Part shown: piece after piece, positions 8,500 through 17,541 of the stretch | Layout of the letters: each line of letters begins with the position of its first letter | Position numbering within the stretch: position 1 is the stretch's first letter | Source of the DNA: AcAMD-5 sp044343935 | GTDB lineage: Bacteria; Actinomycetota; Actinomycetes; S36-B12; UBA5976 | Length of the DNA: 64,000 nucleotides | Direction of reading: 5' to 3' | Assembly: GCA_044343935.1 (NCBI GenBank) | Contig: JBIJDU010000002.1 | Coordinates: 1-64,000 of the forward strand | Notes under the pieces: generated by a model | Seen by the model: only the letters and a program-made list of their open reading frames with translations | Told to the model about the DNA's origin: nothing | Databases searched by the model: none | Made by a program: the position numbers and the translations under genes

Positions 8500-9189
8500 A
8501 TGTCCAAGTTAGTGAAGTTTTTTGTCCCGGCTAAGACGGTGCCCAAGACTTCTTGGACTGCTCCTTCATTATGGTCTGTTACGCCTGTCCGATTGATGAT
8601 TTTGCTATCTGGTGTTTTTACCATGGGAATTGGTGGTGCAACTACGGTTCAATCCGAGCTGGGTAATCCACCATGGACTGTGTTGGCCCAGGGTTTAGCT
8701 ATTCAATTGGACATTCCGCTGGGTTGGGCTTTCTTTTTGGTAAGTTGTTTAGTTTTGTTGGTTTGGATCCCACTAAGGGTCAAACCAGGATTTGGCACGA
8801 TAACTAATGCAGTTGTTTTTGCCGCCTCACTGCAGTTAGGGATATCGATAATTCCCAAGCAGGATAGTTTTGCCGTTTCGCTATTGATGGTTCTTATTGG
8901 AATATTTCTAGTTGGATTTGGAACTGCTGTATATATAACTTGTGGCTTAGGTCAAGGGCCACGTGATGGCTGGATGATTGGATTAGTTAAGCGTACCGGA
9001 ATTCGGATCTGGCAGATTCGTTTCGCGATGGAAGCATTTGCACTGACACTTGGCTATCTCTTGGGTGGAAAAGTGGGATTAGGAACGGTGCTGGTGATGC
9101 TATTAATTGGTCAAACTGTTGCTATTTCGTTTACATTGCTCAGCAAATTGCCAGGGGAAGAACAAGTTACACCAGCTAGTGAAGTTTGA
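8500..9189 (+). CDS. YczE/YyaS-family integral membrane protein
   Basis: 229 residues with about five to six hydrophobic segments. The conserved segment GLGQGPRDGWMIGLVKRTG and the following RFAMEAFALTLGYLLGG identify the YczE/YitT-like family, whose molecular function is not established. The N-terminus is basic and cytoplasmic-looking. It is a single-gene unit divergent from the aquaporin operon, and its stop codon directly abuts the stop of the convergent trhO with no spacer. Confidence 0.75.
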   Translation: MSKLVKFFVPAKTVPKTSWTAPSLWSVTPVRLMILLSGVFTMGIGGATTVQSELGNPPWTVLAQGLAIQLDIPLGWAFFLVSCLVLLVWIPLRVKPGFGTITNAVVFAASLQLGISIIPKQDSFAVSLLMVLIGIFLVGFGTAVYITCGLGQGPRDGWMIGLVKRTGIRIWQIRFAMEAFALTLGYLLGGKVGLGTVLVMLLIGQTVAISFTLLSKLPGEEQVTPASEV

Positions 9190-10098
9190 TTAACCAACTA
9201 ATTCTTGTTGAACCACGCTAGAGTCTTGGTGAGTGCAGCTCTTATTTGGATCAATTTTGGCACAATCATCACAAAGCAAAATCAGCCGGTGACATAGCGC
9301 ACGAGCGCAATTGTAATATTGTTTTGTTGGCGCATTACATTTTTCGCATTCACCAATTACTTTAGTCTGATCGCTGAAATCCAGAGTTAAGCGACCATCA
9401 AACATGAAAAGCGATCCTTCCCAAAGTCCATTATCGCGATACTTCATACCGTACTTCACAATTCCGCCATCTATTTGATAAACCTCTTTGAAGCCTCGCT
9501 CTTTCATTAGCGATGAGAGAATTTCACAACGAATACCACCAGTGCAATAAGTGACAATTGGCTTATCTTTCAAATGATCGTATTTACCACTATCTAATTC
9601 CGCAACAAAATCTCTAGTAGTAGTGGTATCTGGTACTACCGCATTCTTAAATTTACCAATCTTTGCTTCCCATGAATTGCGCCCATCAAAAAACACAACT
9701 TCATCGCCACGCTCTTCAACCAATTTATGAACTTGCTGTGGCTTTAGATGAACTCCGCCACCAACAACACCACGCTTATCAACTTTGATTTGATAGGGAG
9801 TGCCAAACGCGACTAATTCAGGCTTAACTTTCACCATTAGCCGAGGAAAATCATTGCCAGTGCCATCAGACCATTTGAAGTCAATTCCTTTAAAGCCTGA
9901 GAATTCCTTTGTTGCCGTTACATATCTCTTTAAACGAGAAATCTCGCCACCCAAAGTGCCATTGATTCCGTGTTCTGAAATCAAGATTCGACCCTTAATA
10001 TCCAATGATTCACACAAGGTTTTCTGCCATAACCTAATTGCCTCAGGATCGGAAATAGGGGTAAAGGCATAAAACAAAATGACTTTGGGCTCGCGCAT
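9190..10098 (-). CDS. trhO: tRNA uridine(34) hydroxylase (rhodanese family, YceA-like)
   Basis: 302 residues. The N-terminal ferredoxin-like domain (AFTPISDPEAIRLWQ, ILISEHGINGTLGG) is followed by a rhodanese domain with the active-site loop CTGGIRCE, a signature of TrhO, which makes 5-hydroxyuridine at the wobble position of tRNA using molecular oxygen. The C-terminal cysteines (CEKCNAP, CARALCHRLILLCDDC) probably bind a metal. The start has no ribosome binding site; TAAAAT sits 6 nt before the ATG, pointing to a leaderless mRNA. Confidence 0.92.
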   Translation of the reverse strand: MREPKVILFYAFTPISDPEAIRLWQKTLCESLDIKGRILISEHGINGTLGGEISRLKRYVTATKEFSGFKGIDFKWSDGTGNDFPRLMVKVKPELVAFGTPYQIKVDKRGVVGGGVHLKPQQVHKLVEERGDEVVFFDGRNSWEAKIGKFKNAVVPDTTTTRDFVAELDSGKYDHLKDKPIVTYCTGGIRCEILSSLMKERGFKEVYQIDGGIVKYGMKYRDNGLWEGSLFMFDGRLTLDFSDQTKVIGECEKCNAPTKQYYNCARALCHRLILLCDDCAKIDPNKSCTHQDSSVVQQELVG

Positions 10099-10104
10099 GG
10101 CGGT

Positions 10105-10110
10105 ATTTTA
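10105..10110 (-). promoter_or_regulatory. -10 box of leaderless trhO
   Basis: Minus-strand TAAAAT, 6 nt (ACCGCC), ATG at 10098; no Shine-Dalgarno sequence. Confidence 0.5.
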
Positions 10111-10130
10111 GACTGCGAGCAGATTGGTTA

Positions 10131-11057
10131 TTAAGCAGATGCCTCATTTAGTTTGGCTATCTCAGCGGCAGAGAGCTCAACTACCGGCATGATCTCAGTG
10201 AGTTGTGCGACGGTGCGAGCACTGGCAATTGGCACGCTTACCTGTGGCTGTGCTCGAAGCCAGGCCAACGCGATAGCGGACATGGTTGTGTTTCTGGCAG
10301 TTGCAATCTGATCAACTGCTGCAACGATTTGCCAACCTTTGTCATTCTGATACTTCGCCACACTATTAGCACGAACTGACTCAACTAATTGACCTGGGCG
10401 ATATTTACCAGTTAAAAAACCAGTGGCTAATCCAAAGAATGGAATCATAGAAATGCTGTGCTGCTTAAGAACGGCTGCTTGCTCGGATTCGAATGGTTCG
10501 CGATGAACTAAGTTGTAATGATCTTGCAGTGCGATGTAACTCGGCAAGCTATTCTTTATTGAAATCTCTAATGCTGCTGCTAATCGCGCCGCAGTGTGTT
10601 GGGATGCGGCGATGTATCTGACTTTACCTGCTGCAATTAACTCTTGATACGCCAAAAGAGTTTCTTCCATAGGCACAGCGGGGTCATCTTCATGTGAATA
10701 ATAAATATCAATGTAATCAGTTTGAAGTCGTCGAAGTGAATCGTCACAAGCTAGCAAAATATTCTGTTTTGATAAACCTTTTCGAGTTGAAAGCTTTGAT
10801 ACTTTTGTCCCAATCACCATTTCAGCACGGTTTTTTCTAGCTTTCATCCATTCTCCTATGATGATTTCAGATTCACCACCAGAATTTCCTTCTGCCCATT
10901 CGGAATAGACATCTGCAGTATCAATAAAGTTGCCACCGGCATCAAAGAAATGATTCAAGACATCAAATGACTGTGGTTTCGGCGCGCTCCAGCCAAATAC
11001 ATTTCCACCTAAGCAAAGCGGGTGTACGGTTAGATCAGTTTTGGGTAGATTTATCAT
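10131..11057 (-). CDS. Aldo/keto reductase
   Basis: 308-residue NADPH-dependent oxidoreductase of the AKR superfamily (TIM barrel). Catalytic tetrad positions are Asp and Tyr in DTADVYSEW, Lys in GTKVSK and His in YYSHEDD. Cofactor-binding segments near the C-terminus include IPFFGLATGFLTGKY and VPIASARTV. The length and the long loop resemble the AKR11/YdhF-like general stress reductases. The physiological substrate is unknown. Downstream of it on the same strand is trhO, with a 32-bp gap holding trhO's own promoter. Confidence 0.85.
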   Translation of the reverse strand: MINLPKTDLTVHPLCLGGNVFGWSAPKPQSFDVLNHFFDAGGNFIDTADVYSEWAEGNSGGESEIIIGEWMKARKNRAEMVIGTKVSKLSTRKGLSKQNILLACDDSLRRLQTDYIDIYYSHEDDPAVPMEETLLAYQELIAAGKVRYIAASQHTAARLAAALEISIKNSLPSYIALQDHYNLVHREPFESEQAAVLKQHSISMIPFFGLATGFLTGKYRPGQLVESVRANSVAKYQNDKGWQIVAAVDQIATARNTTMSAIALAWLRAQPQVSVPIASARTVAQLTEIMPVVELSAAEIAKLNEASA

Positions 11058-11063
11058 GTCTCC

Positions 11064-11069
11064 ACTATA
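11064..11069 (-). promoter_or_regulatory. -10 box of the aldo/keto reductase gene
   Basis: Minus-strand TATAGT, 6 nt (GGAGAC), ATG at 11057. The spacing fits a leaderless mRNA even though the spacer resembles a ribosome binding site. Confidence 0.45.
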
Positions 11070-11087
11070 GAGCAGATGGGAAAGTAA

Positions 11088-11378
11088 GTGATTTTAGAAA
11101 CTGCAAAAATCAAAGTTGCTAATGAGAATCGCGCAGATTTTGAAGCAGCATTATCACAAGCAGTAGCAGGTGTATTGAGTAAGTCACCTGGCTATTTGAA
11201 GTTTGAATTTCTCACCGGTATTGAAGAGTCAGATACTTACTTACTTCACATTTATTGGAACACTTTGGAAGATCACACCATTGGATTTCGTGAGTCAGAG
11301 TTTTTCACTCAATGGCGTGGCTTAATTGGTCCGTTCTTTGCCGAAGCGCCTGAAGTGACTCATTGGCAAGTTAACTAA
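11088..11378 (+). CDS. Antibiotic biosynthesis monooxygenase (ABM) domain protein
   Basis: 96 residues forming a single dimeric alpha/beta-barrel ABM domain: an N-terminal strand, SPGYLKFEFLTGIEESDTYL in the middle, and the aromatic-rich WNTLEDHTIGFRESEFFTQW near the end. Members act as cofactor-free monooxygenases, heme-degrading enzymes or quinol oxidases, and the substrate cannot be told here. The GTG start has GGGAAAG upstream. The gene is divergent from the aldo/keto reductase (30 bp between starts), which hints at shared control. It overlaps the convergent MpaB-like gene by 8 bp. Confidence 0.75.
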   Translation: MILETAKIKVANENRADFEAALSQAVAGVLSKSPGYLKFEFLTGIEESDTYLLHIYWNTLEDHTIGFRESEFFTQWRGLIGPFFAEAPEVTHWQVN

Positions 11379-12276
11379 TTGCTCCAATTCGTTTTAGCCG
11401 AGTGATTGCAGCTTCTTCAATGGGTGATTCTGGCCCGATTGCTTTTGCTAGAACAAATAAAAAAATTCGCATAATTGGACGAATCAACCCAAGTGGCATC
11501 GCCTTTAGTTTTAGTAATTCGCGATAAGGGTTTGGAATTGATGCCACCGCCGCTTGATAAAGCAGTGCATATACAAATGATGCAACTTTAGGCAGCGGTG
11601 GATTTTGAATGAAGCTAATTACCTTTTCAGTGCTCTCCGATATCGCTAATTCATTTCTGGTGTAATAGTCCAGCAAAGTTTGATCTAATTCGGCCTTCGT
11701 CATGGGCGCATGTGATAGCCCAAGTCTAGTTACAGATTTTGCCCACTGAGCGACATAGTTGTCAGCACCTCCTGGAATTGCTTCAGCACCATAAAGTTCG
11801 TGTGCCGTTAAAAATGAATTGGTAAACGCAATATGAACCCAAAGTAGTAAATCGGGATCTGCTGCCTGATAATTTCGATTTTCACCATTACCAGTAATGA
11901 AATTACCCATTACCCGTTGATGCATTCGATTAACCCGATTTGCTTCATCATCAATTGCTTGAATTGAGCCAAATGTTGTAACCGTTAACCAGCGTGTAGT
12001 TCCAGCTAATCGACCCAATGGATCAGTTTCATATCGGGAATGGTTAGCAACTCCAGCGAGTGTGCCGGGATGTAGGGCTTGCATTAACAGTGCTCTAATG
12101 CCACCAATTAACGTGGCCAAATCACCGTGCACCACCCAAGGCGCATCAGTTGGCAAAAATAATCCGGCATCATCGCCAGCGGCGACTGCAGTTAACCATG
12201 GTGGCACGCCATCTGGGCTATTGGCGATAATCCTGCGAAATCGCTTTGCCACATAACGCTGGACCAGATTACTCAT
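11371..12276 (-). CDS. MpaB/DUF2236-family oxygenase
   Basis: 301 residues of the family that includes fungal MpaB and latex-clearing protein, heme-containing dioxygenases that cleave isoprenoid double bonds. Family hallmarks are an invariant His in LLMQALHPGTLAGV, the following HSRYETDPLGRL, RMHQRVMG, and LLWVHIAFTNSFL with its His. Actinobacterial genomes carry many such genes with unknown substrates. The protein lacks a signal peptide, so it is probably cytoplasmic or membrane-associated. No pathway partner sits beside it. Confidence 0.8.
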   Translation of the reverse strand: MSNLVQRYVAKRFRRIIANSPDGVPPWLTAVAAGDDAGLFLPTDAPWVVHGDLATLIGGIRALLMQALHPGTLAGVANHSRYETDPLGRLAGTTRWLTVTTFGSIQAIDDEANRVNRMHQRVMGNFITGNGENRNYQAADPDLLLWVHIAFTNSFLTAHELYGAEAIPGGADNYVAQWAKSVTRLGLSHAPMTKAELDQTLLDYYTRNELAISESTEKVISFIQNPPLPKVASFVYALLYQAAVASIPNPYRELLKLKAMPLGLIRPIMRIFLFVLAKAIGPESPIEEAAITRLKRIGAIS

Positions 12277-12322
12277 GCCGTTCTCAACCTTTTTTCAAAA
12301 TACCAGAGATTCATATTACGGG

Positions 12323-12328
12323 TAAGAT
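12323..12328 (+). promoter_or_regulatory. -10 box for the nfeD-SPFH-pirin group
   Basis: TAAGAT, about 25 nt before the ATG at 12354; the ribosome binding site TAGGAGG lies between them. Confidence 0.4.
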
Positions 12329-12353
12329 TCCCAGTGTTAGCTAGGAGGCAGTA

Positions 12354-12779
12354 ATGCAGTTGTGGATGTGGTTGGCAACAGCCGGCGGACTCTTGGTGGT
12401 CGAGATGCTGACAGTTGATCTGTTATTTGCATCGTTAGCATTTTCAGCTTTAATGGCAGCTGGTGCAAATGCACTTGGCTTTGATATGGCAACCCAAGGA
12501 ATAGTTTTTGGCATTGCAGCGGCTTTATCACTGTTTATATTGCGCCCAATCGCACTGCGACATTTAAAAAAGCGCCCAGCTGACTACGCCACAAATGTTG
12601 AAGCTTTGATTGGCGCGCCAGCGGTTGCGCTAACTCAAATTACTGACCTGACCGGTCAAGTGAAATTAAGTGGTGAAATTTGGAGTGCAAGAAGTGAATC
12701 GGGCCTCATTAATCCAGAGGCTCGAGTCGAAGTTGTCGCTATTGAAGGCGCAACTGCTGTAGTTCGACAGAAGGGATAG
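12354..12779 (+). CDS. NfeD-like membrane protein
   Basis: 141 residues: two to three N-terminal membrane segments (to about residue 68), then a soluble OB-fold NfeD domain (GAPAVALTQITDLTGQVKLS, ending VEVVAIEGATAVV). NfeD proteins work with SPFH proteins in membrane microdomains or quality control. It is the short form, lacking the ClpP-like protease part. A strong TAGGAGG site precedes the ATG. The SPFH gene follows 4 bp downstream, the classic nfeD-stomatin operon pair. Confidence 0.85.
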   Translation: MQLWMWLATAGGLLVVEMLTVDLLFASLAFSALMAAGANALGFDMATQGIVFGIAAALSLFILRPIALRHLKKRPADYATNVEALIGAPAVALTQITDLTGQVKLSGEIWSARSESGLINPEARVEVVAIEGATAVVRQKG

Positions 12780-12783
12780 CAGC

Positions 12784-13653
12784 ATGTTCTCATGGTCTTT
12801 TGGCGTATTGGTATTACTGGTAGTTATCTTTGGCGTAGTCCTAACCAGGTCTATCCGGATCATTCCACAAGCCAGCGCTGGCATTGTGGAGCGATTGGGC
12901 CGATATCACCGCACACTAGGTGCTGGACTAACCATCATTATTCCGTTCATTGATCGATTACGACCACTGATCGATCTTCGAGAACGAGTTGTCTCATTTC
13001 CACCCCAACCAGTAATTACCGAAGATAACTTAGTAGTTTCGATTGACACTGTGATTTATTTTCAGGTCACCGATCCCAAGTCAGCAACATATGAAATTGA
13101 GAACTTTATTCAAGGTATCGAGCAATTGACCGTAACTACGCTTCGTAACGTAGTAGGTGGATTAGATCTTGAAGCGGCCTTAACTTCTCGTGATTCAATT
13201 AACGCATCGCTTCGTGGTGTGCTTGATGAAGCAACTGGTAAATGGGGTGTGCGTGTCAATCGAGTTGAGTTGAAAGCAATTGATCCACCACCAAGTGTGC
13301 AGGAATCAATGGAGAAGCAGATGCGCGCTGAGCGTGATAAGCGTGCTGCAATTCTTACCGCAGAGGGTGAAAAGCAAAGTCAGATCTTGACCGCAGAGGG
13401 TGCTCGCCAAGCTGAAATCCTTCGCGCCGAAGGTGATGCTCAAGCTGCAATTCTTAGAGCAGATGGTGAAGCTGAAGCGATAAAGAAAGTATTTGACGCA
13501 GTACATGAAGCAAATCCAGATGAAAAAGTTTTGGCTTATCAATATCTCCAGCAGTTGCCTGAGATCGCAAATGGCCAAGCTAGCAAGATATGGGTAATTC
13601 CAGCTGAATTGAGTGGTGCTGCCGAACAGATCTTAAAAGCCTTTAAGAAGTAA
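12784..13653 (+). CDS. SPFH/band 7 domain protein (stomatin/QmcA-like)
   Basis: 289 residues with one N-terminal membrane anchor (residues 1-21), then the SPFH domain (AGIVERLGRYHRTLGAGL, ISIDTVIYFQVTDP-like segment, TVTTLRNVVGGLDLEAALTS). The C-terminal half holds an alanine-rich coiled coil built of repeats of about 8 residues (ILTAEGEKQ, ILTAEGARQ, ILRAEGDAQ, ILRADGEAE). Such proteins form large oligomeric rings in the membrane. Co-transcribed with the NfeD-like gene, its expected partner. Confidence 0.9.
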   Translation: MFSWSFGVLVLLVVIFGVVLTRSIRIIPQASAGIVERLGRYHRTLGAGLTIIIPFIDRLRPLIDLRERVVSFPPQPVITEDNLVVSIDTVIYFQVTDPKSATYEIENFIQGIEQLTVTTLRNVVGGLDLEAALTSRDSINASLRGVLDEATGKWGVRVNRVELKAIDPPPSVQESMEKQMRAERDKRAAILTAEGEKQSQILTAEGARQAEILRAEGDAQAAILRADGEAEAIKKVFDAVHEANPDEKVLAYQYLQQLPEIANGQASKIWVIPAELSGAAEQILKAFKK

Positions 13654-13660
13654 ATTCTTA

Positions 13661-14614
13661 ATGAGCAATCTGGCCAACCAGCCGGAGTTTGAGGCGGGCC
13701 AGCATGATGCTGTTAAAAGCATTGTGCTGGAACCGCGCAAAGTTGAGTTAACGCCAAGGTCTGGTATTGAAATTCAACGAGTATTACCGCACCGTGAGGT
13801 TAGAACTATTGGCGCATGGTGTTTTGTAGATCTTTTTGGTCCTACCAGCCAGGAGCATGCGATGCAGGTTGCAGCTCATCCCCATACCGGATTGCAAACA
13901 GTCACTTGGCTTTTTAGTGGTGAAGTAGAGCACCGAGATTCCATTGGAAGTATTCAGACTATAAATCCTGGTGAACTTAATATTATGACTGCGGGTGCAG
14001 GAATTTCTCACTCTGAACTTTCGATAGATAGTAAAACTGCTTTGCATGGTGTTCAGCTTTGGGTTGTTATGCCTAATGAAGTAAGAAGTATCGAACCAAA
14101 ATTTAATCACTATAAAGATCTTCCAATTATTGAAACTGAACACACAATACTTAAAGTTTTTATTGGCGAATTAGAAAGTGCTGCCGCAACTACGCGAACT
14201 TATTCACCTTTAGTAGGTGTCGAGATTAGATTCAATCAAAGTGGTACTTCATCAATCAAATTGCGTCAGAATTTTGAATATGGCGTGTTGTTGGTTTCCG
14301 GCACTGCGACTATTTCAGGTGCTGAAATTGAACCTGGTTCGATGATCTATTTGGAGTCAGGCAGGTCGGACCTTTCAATAACTGCTGCCAAAAATTCGCT
14401 ACTGATTCTGCTTGGTGGTGAACCATTTACTGAGTCAATCATTATGTGGTGGAATTTCATTGGTCGCAGTCACGATGAGATAGTAAAAATGCGTGAGGAT
14501 TGGGAAACGCAACAAATTAGATTTGGCTCATTTCAAGACAACCTTGGTGGCAGGATTCCAGCTCCTCCCATGCCTGCTTTGAAACTTACCGCAAGATCAA
14601 GCAATCTGAAATAG
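13661..14614 (+). CDS. Pirin family protein
   Basis: 317-residue bicupin. The N-terminal cupin carries the metal ligands in AAHPHTGLQTVTW, VEHRDS and the Glu of GAGISHSELS, which fits the Fe-binding His3Glu site of pirins (some act as quercetin dioxygenases). The C-terminal cupin includes GVLLVSGTATISG and the conserved closing region LLGGEPFTESIIMWWNFIG. Substrate unknown. It follows the SPFH gene by 7 bp and probably shares its promoter. Confidence 0.88.
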   Translation: MSNLANQPEFEAGQHDAVKSIVLEPRKVELTPRSGIEIQRVLPHREVRTIGAWCFVDLFGPTSQEHAMQVAAHPHTGLQTVTWLFSGEVEHRDSIGSIQTINPGELNIMTAGAGISHSELSIDSKTALHGVQLWVVMPNEVRSIEPKFNHYKDLPIIETEHTILKVFIGELESAAATTRTYSPLVGVEIRFNQSGTSSIKLRQNFEYGVLLVSGTATISGAEIEPGSMIYLESGRSDLSITAAKNSLLILLGGEPFTESIIMWWNFIGRSHDEIVKMREDWETQQIRFGSFQDNLGGRIPAPPMPALKLTARSSNLK

Positions 14615-14623
14615 CTCCGAAAT

Positions 14624-16117
14624 TTAATTCTGGGGGAATCCCAGATTAATACCACCATGACTTGGATCAAGCCAACGACTAGTAATTGCTTTTGCTCTGG
14701 TAAAGAAGTGAACCCCTTCAACGCCATGTGCTTTAGTATCACCAAACATTGATTGCTTCCATCCACCAAATGAGTGATAGGCGACTGGTACTGGAATAGG
14801 AACGTTGATTCCAATCATGCCCACTTCAATTTCATACTGGAATCTACGAGCAGCACCACCATCGTTTGTAAAGATAGCAGTGCCATTACCAAATGCTCCA
14901 GAGTTGATAAGAGACACGCCTTCTTCATAACTTCTCACCCGAACAATCGATAGAACAGGCCCAAATATCTCTTCGGTGTAAACCTTGGAAGAGGTAGGAA
15001 CTTCATCAATCAAAGTTGGTCCCAACCAAAAGCCATTCTGATCTCCGTCTGGATTAACATCTCGACCATCAACAACAACTTTGGCACCATCTTTTATTGC
15101 AATATCAATGTATCCGGCAACTTTGTCGCGGTGTTCGCGAGTTACAAGCGGACCCATATCGCAGGCGCGGTGGCCATCACCGACCTTCAACCCCTGCATT
15201 CGTTCAGTTATCTTCGAAATCAATTGATCAGCAATAGGTTCGACCGCAACTACAACGGAGATGGCCATACAACGCTCACCGGCAGAACCAAAGCCAGCAT
15301 TAACAGCGCTGTCGGCTACTAGATCCAAATCTGCATCCGGCAGCACCAGCATATGGTTCTTAGCGCCTCCTAAGGCTTGCACTCGCTTGCCATGTCTGCT
15401 GGCATTTTCATAAATGTATTTAGCGATTGGAGTTGACCCCACAAAAGAAATTGATTGCACAATTGGGCTTTCCAGTAAACCATCAACTGCTTCTTTATCG
15501 CCATTTAATACGTTATAAACGCCATCTGGTAAACCTGCCTCTTGCCACAATTTAGCTATCCAAAGCGATGCAGTTGGATCCTTCTCAGATGGCTTGACTA
15601 CAACTGTGTTACCAGCAGCAATCGCGATTGGATAAAACCACATTGGCACCATGGCTGGAAAATTAAATGGCGAGATAATGCCAACTACTCCGAGTGGTTG
15701 TCTAAGGGAGTAAACGTCAATTCCGGTTGATGCATTCTCGCTGTAAAAACCCTTCAATAGTTCCGGAATGCCAACAGCAAATTCCACAACTTCTTGACCA
15801 CGAGTAATTTCACCGAGCGCATCTGAAATCACCTTGCCATGTTCACTGGTAATGATTTCAGCAAGTTCATGCTTTCTGGAATTTAGTAACTCACGAAAAT
15901 TGAAAATAACTTGCTGGCGCTTTGCTAGAGAAGTATCGCGCCAACCAGGAAAAGCTGCTGCTGCTGCCTTAGTTGCAGCTTCGATGTCAGATTTATTAGC
16001 TAACAATACGGACTTAGTAACCTGGCCGGTCGCTGGGTTGTAAACGGGTGCAGTTCGCTTACTTTCGCCAAGAAATTCTGTTCCAGAAATCCAATGCGGA
16101 ACCAATTCAGTTGACAT
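14624..16117 (-). CDS. mmsA: Methylmalonate-semialdehyde dehydrogenase (CoA-acylating)
   Basis: 497-residue NAD-dependent aldehyde dehydrogenase converting methylmalonate semialdehyde (or malonate semialdehyde) to propionyl-CoA (acetyl-CoA), in valine and inositol breakdown. The catalytic Cys is in GSAGERCMAIS, the family hallmark; SPFNFPAMVPMWFYPIAIA and KPSEKDPTAS line the cofactor site, and the general-base Glu position is replaced as usual in CoA-acylating members. The ATG at 16117 follows GGGAG and begins with STELVPHWISG, matching the family N-terminus; a 15-codon extension is possible. No other valine or inositol gene is adjacent. Confidence 0.92.
   Translation of the reverse strand: MSTELVPHWISGTEFLGESKRTAPVYNPATGQVTKSVLLANKSDIEAATKAAAAAFPGWRDTSLAKRQQVIFNFRELLNSRKHELAEIITSEHGKVISDALGEITRGQEVVEFAVGIPELLKGFYSENASTGIDVYSLRQPLGVVGIISPFNFPAMVPMWFYPIAIAAGNTVVVKPSEKDPTASLWIAKLWQEAGLPDGVYNVLNGDKEAVDGLLESPIVQSISFVGSTPIAKYIYENASRHGKRVQALGGAKNHMLVLPDADLDLVADSAVNAGFGSAGERCMAISVVVAVEPIADQLISKITERMQGLKVGDGHRACDMGPLVTREHRDKVAGYIDIAIKDGAKVVVDGRDVNPDGDQNGFWLGPTLIDEVPTSSKVYTEEIFGPVLSIVRVRSYEEGVSLINSGAFGNGTAIFTNDGGAARRFQYEIEVGMIGINVPIPVPVAYHSFGGWKQSMFGDTKAHGVEGVHFFTRAKAITSRWLDPSHGGINLGFPQN
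14629..14645. terminator. Short hairpin between convergent pirin and mmsA
   Basis: TCTGGG and CCCAGA arms with a GGAAT loop, inside the last codons of mmsA and 15 bp beyond the pirin stop. AT-rich flanks on both sides make it a plausible but weak shared terminator. Confidence 0.35.
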
Positions 16118-16204
16118 ATTAACTCCCTGATTATTTCTGAGAATCTTATCTGGGATAAGCAACTAACGGAATAAACCCTTGGTTAGTTTGGCTAGCCAGC
16201 GCGG

Positions 16205-17518
16205 TTATTTCATGGTGCGTTTGAGAAATTCGACAGTTCGCTCCATGGATAACGTCCAATCACGATAAAAGGCGTGGTATTCACCCACATACTCAATCAA
16301 TGTCACATCTTTACCTTTTGCTTCAAGTTCGGCAGCAGCCCTTCTGGACCAATCGATTTCGCAACTGTCATCCAAAGTGCCATGATGGATGAGCACGGGC
16401 TCGGCGACTTGGTCAAAATAATTCAGTGCTGAAATTCCAGCCCAGAATTCTGGATTATCTTCGGGCAGGCCATAGGTATCGGAGACTTCTTGGGCAAAGT
16501 CAGCAGCAACTCGACCCCAGCGATTGAAGTTATCGGCATAGTCAGCGCTAGTTGGCGCGTACAGCACATAAGTGTTGAATACATAAGGAAAAGCAACCAT
16601 GGCTTGGTAGCCAATGCCACCACCCATGGATCTACCCAGATAACCAATCCTGGCGTCATCTAGTTGAGGAAGATCTGATCCACGTAGTGCAAGCGCTGCA
16701 TTGACAATGTCTAATACATAACCTTGCCGAAATTTAATATTGTTTTCGGGATCATCATCGCTGCTGGCATGATTGCGATAATCAGTATGCAGCACGATAT
16801 AGCCATTCTTTGCTAAATAATCTTGTTCCCGGGCTAAGCCGCGACCAGAAGTGTAAATTCTAGGATCGATGTAACCATGACCAAGTACTAACGCGGGGAA
16901 TGGACCATCACCGTTTGGGATATTCATAACACCGCTAATGGTTAGCTCGCCACTCTTATAGGTAACGGCATATCGTTTATAGCTGCTATTTGACGAAATC
17001 TGTCGCACCAGCTTTAGGTTACGACCATCTAACTCAGTTTTCATCAGCGATTTGATTGATACTGGATGTGGTTTTGGTAGTAATTCAACTGAACCGATAA
17101 ATTCATTATTTGCCAAATTCAACTTAAGCACTGCTTCGTCACCATCAAAACCATTTCCCAGTAATCCAGTTAGTTCCCAACCAGTGTCAGTTACGGTGAA
17201 TCTGGATTCGTTACCGATCCAGAAACTTTCGGACTCGGTAAGCACTTCAACACCAGCTGAAGCCTGCTTAGTGATTGCTAACACTGTTATCGGGCCATAT
17301 TCACTGTCTGGATAACCACATGCACTGGCGGTCACTGCACCTAATTGGGTGCGCGACTTGGTTATTAGATATCGCTTGACCTCAGGGTCTGTTTCCGAAC
17401 ATGGCAGCGCCATAGTTTGTGCCGCTAAGACCTCATAAGGGGTTTTCGGCTCAGCCACATTACTACCACAACCAGCCAGCAGTAATGCTGTTGCGATAAC
17501 AAATCCAAATGTACGCAC
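16205..17518 (-). CDS. Secreted alpha/beta hydrolase (prolyl oligopeptidase-like) lipoprotein
   Basis: 437 residues with signal peptide and lipobox LLAGC near residue 17, so surface-anchored. An N-terminal domain without clear motifs is followed by a peptidase S9-type catalytic domain: HTDYRNHASSDDDPEN, nucleophile GRSMGGGIGY, acid in HHGTLDDSCEI and His in EYHAFYRDW. The GTG at 17518 is selected because TACCAT lies 7 nt upstream and the signal peptide starts at once; a longer frame to 17602 would overlap DUF4395 and hide the signal. It may hydrolyse peptides or esters. It is downstream of DUF4395 by 23 bp. Confidence 0.8.
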   Translation of the reverse strand: MRTFGFVIATALLLAGCGSNVAEPKTPYEVLAAQTMALPCSETDPEVKRYLITKSRTQLGAVTASACGYPDSEYGPITVLAITKQASAGVEVLTESESFWIGNESRFTVTDTGWELTGLLGNGFDGDEAVLKLNLANNEFIGSVELLPKPHPVSIKSLMKTELDGRNLKLVRQISSNSSYKRYAVTYKSGELTISGVMNIPNGDGPFPALVLGHGYIDPRIYTSGRGLAREQDYLAKNGYIVLHTDYRNHASSDDDPENNIKFRQGYVLDIVNAALALRGSDLPQLDDARIGYLGRSMGGGIGYQAMVAFPYVFNTYVLYAPTSADYADNFNRWGRVAADFAQEVSDTYGLPEDNPEFWAGISALNYFDQVAEPVLIHHGTLDDSCEIDWSRRAAAELEAKGKDVTLIEYVGEYHAFYRDWTLSMERTVEFLKRTMK

Positions 17519-17525
17519 ACTGGCT

Positions 17526-17531
17526 ATGGTA
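17526..17531 (-). promoter_or_regulatory. -10 box of the leaderless S9-like hydrolase gene
   Basis: Minus-strand TACCAT, 7 nt, GTG at 17518; no ribosome binding site. It lies in the 23-bp gap after DUF4395. Confidence 0.45.
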
Positions 17532-17541
17532 GCCGAATTTA

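Noticed and set aside
13340..13480. Short tandem repeats in the SPFH gene
   Set aside because: They are the coding repeats of the coiled-coil region normal for SPFH proteins.
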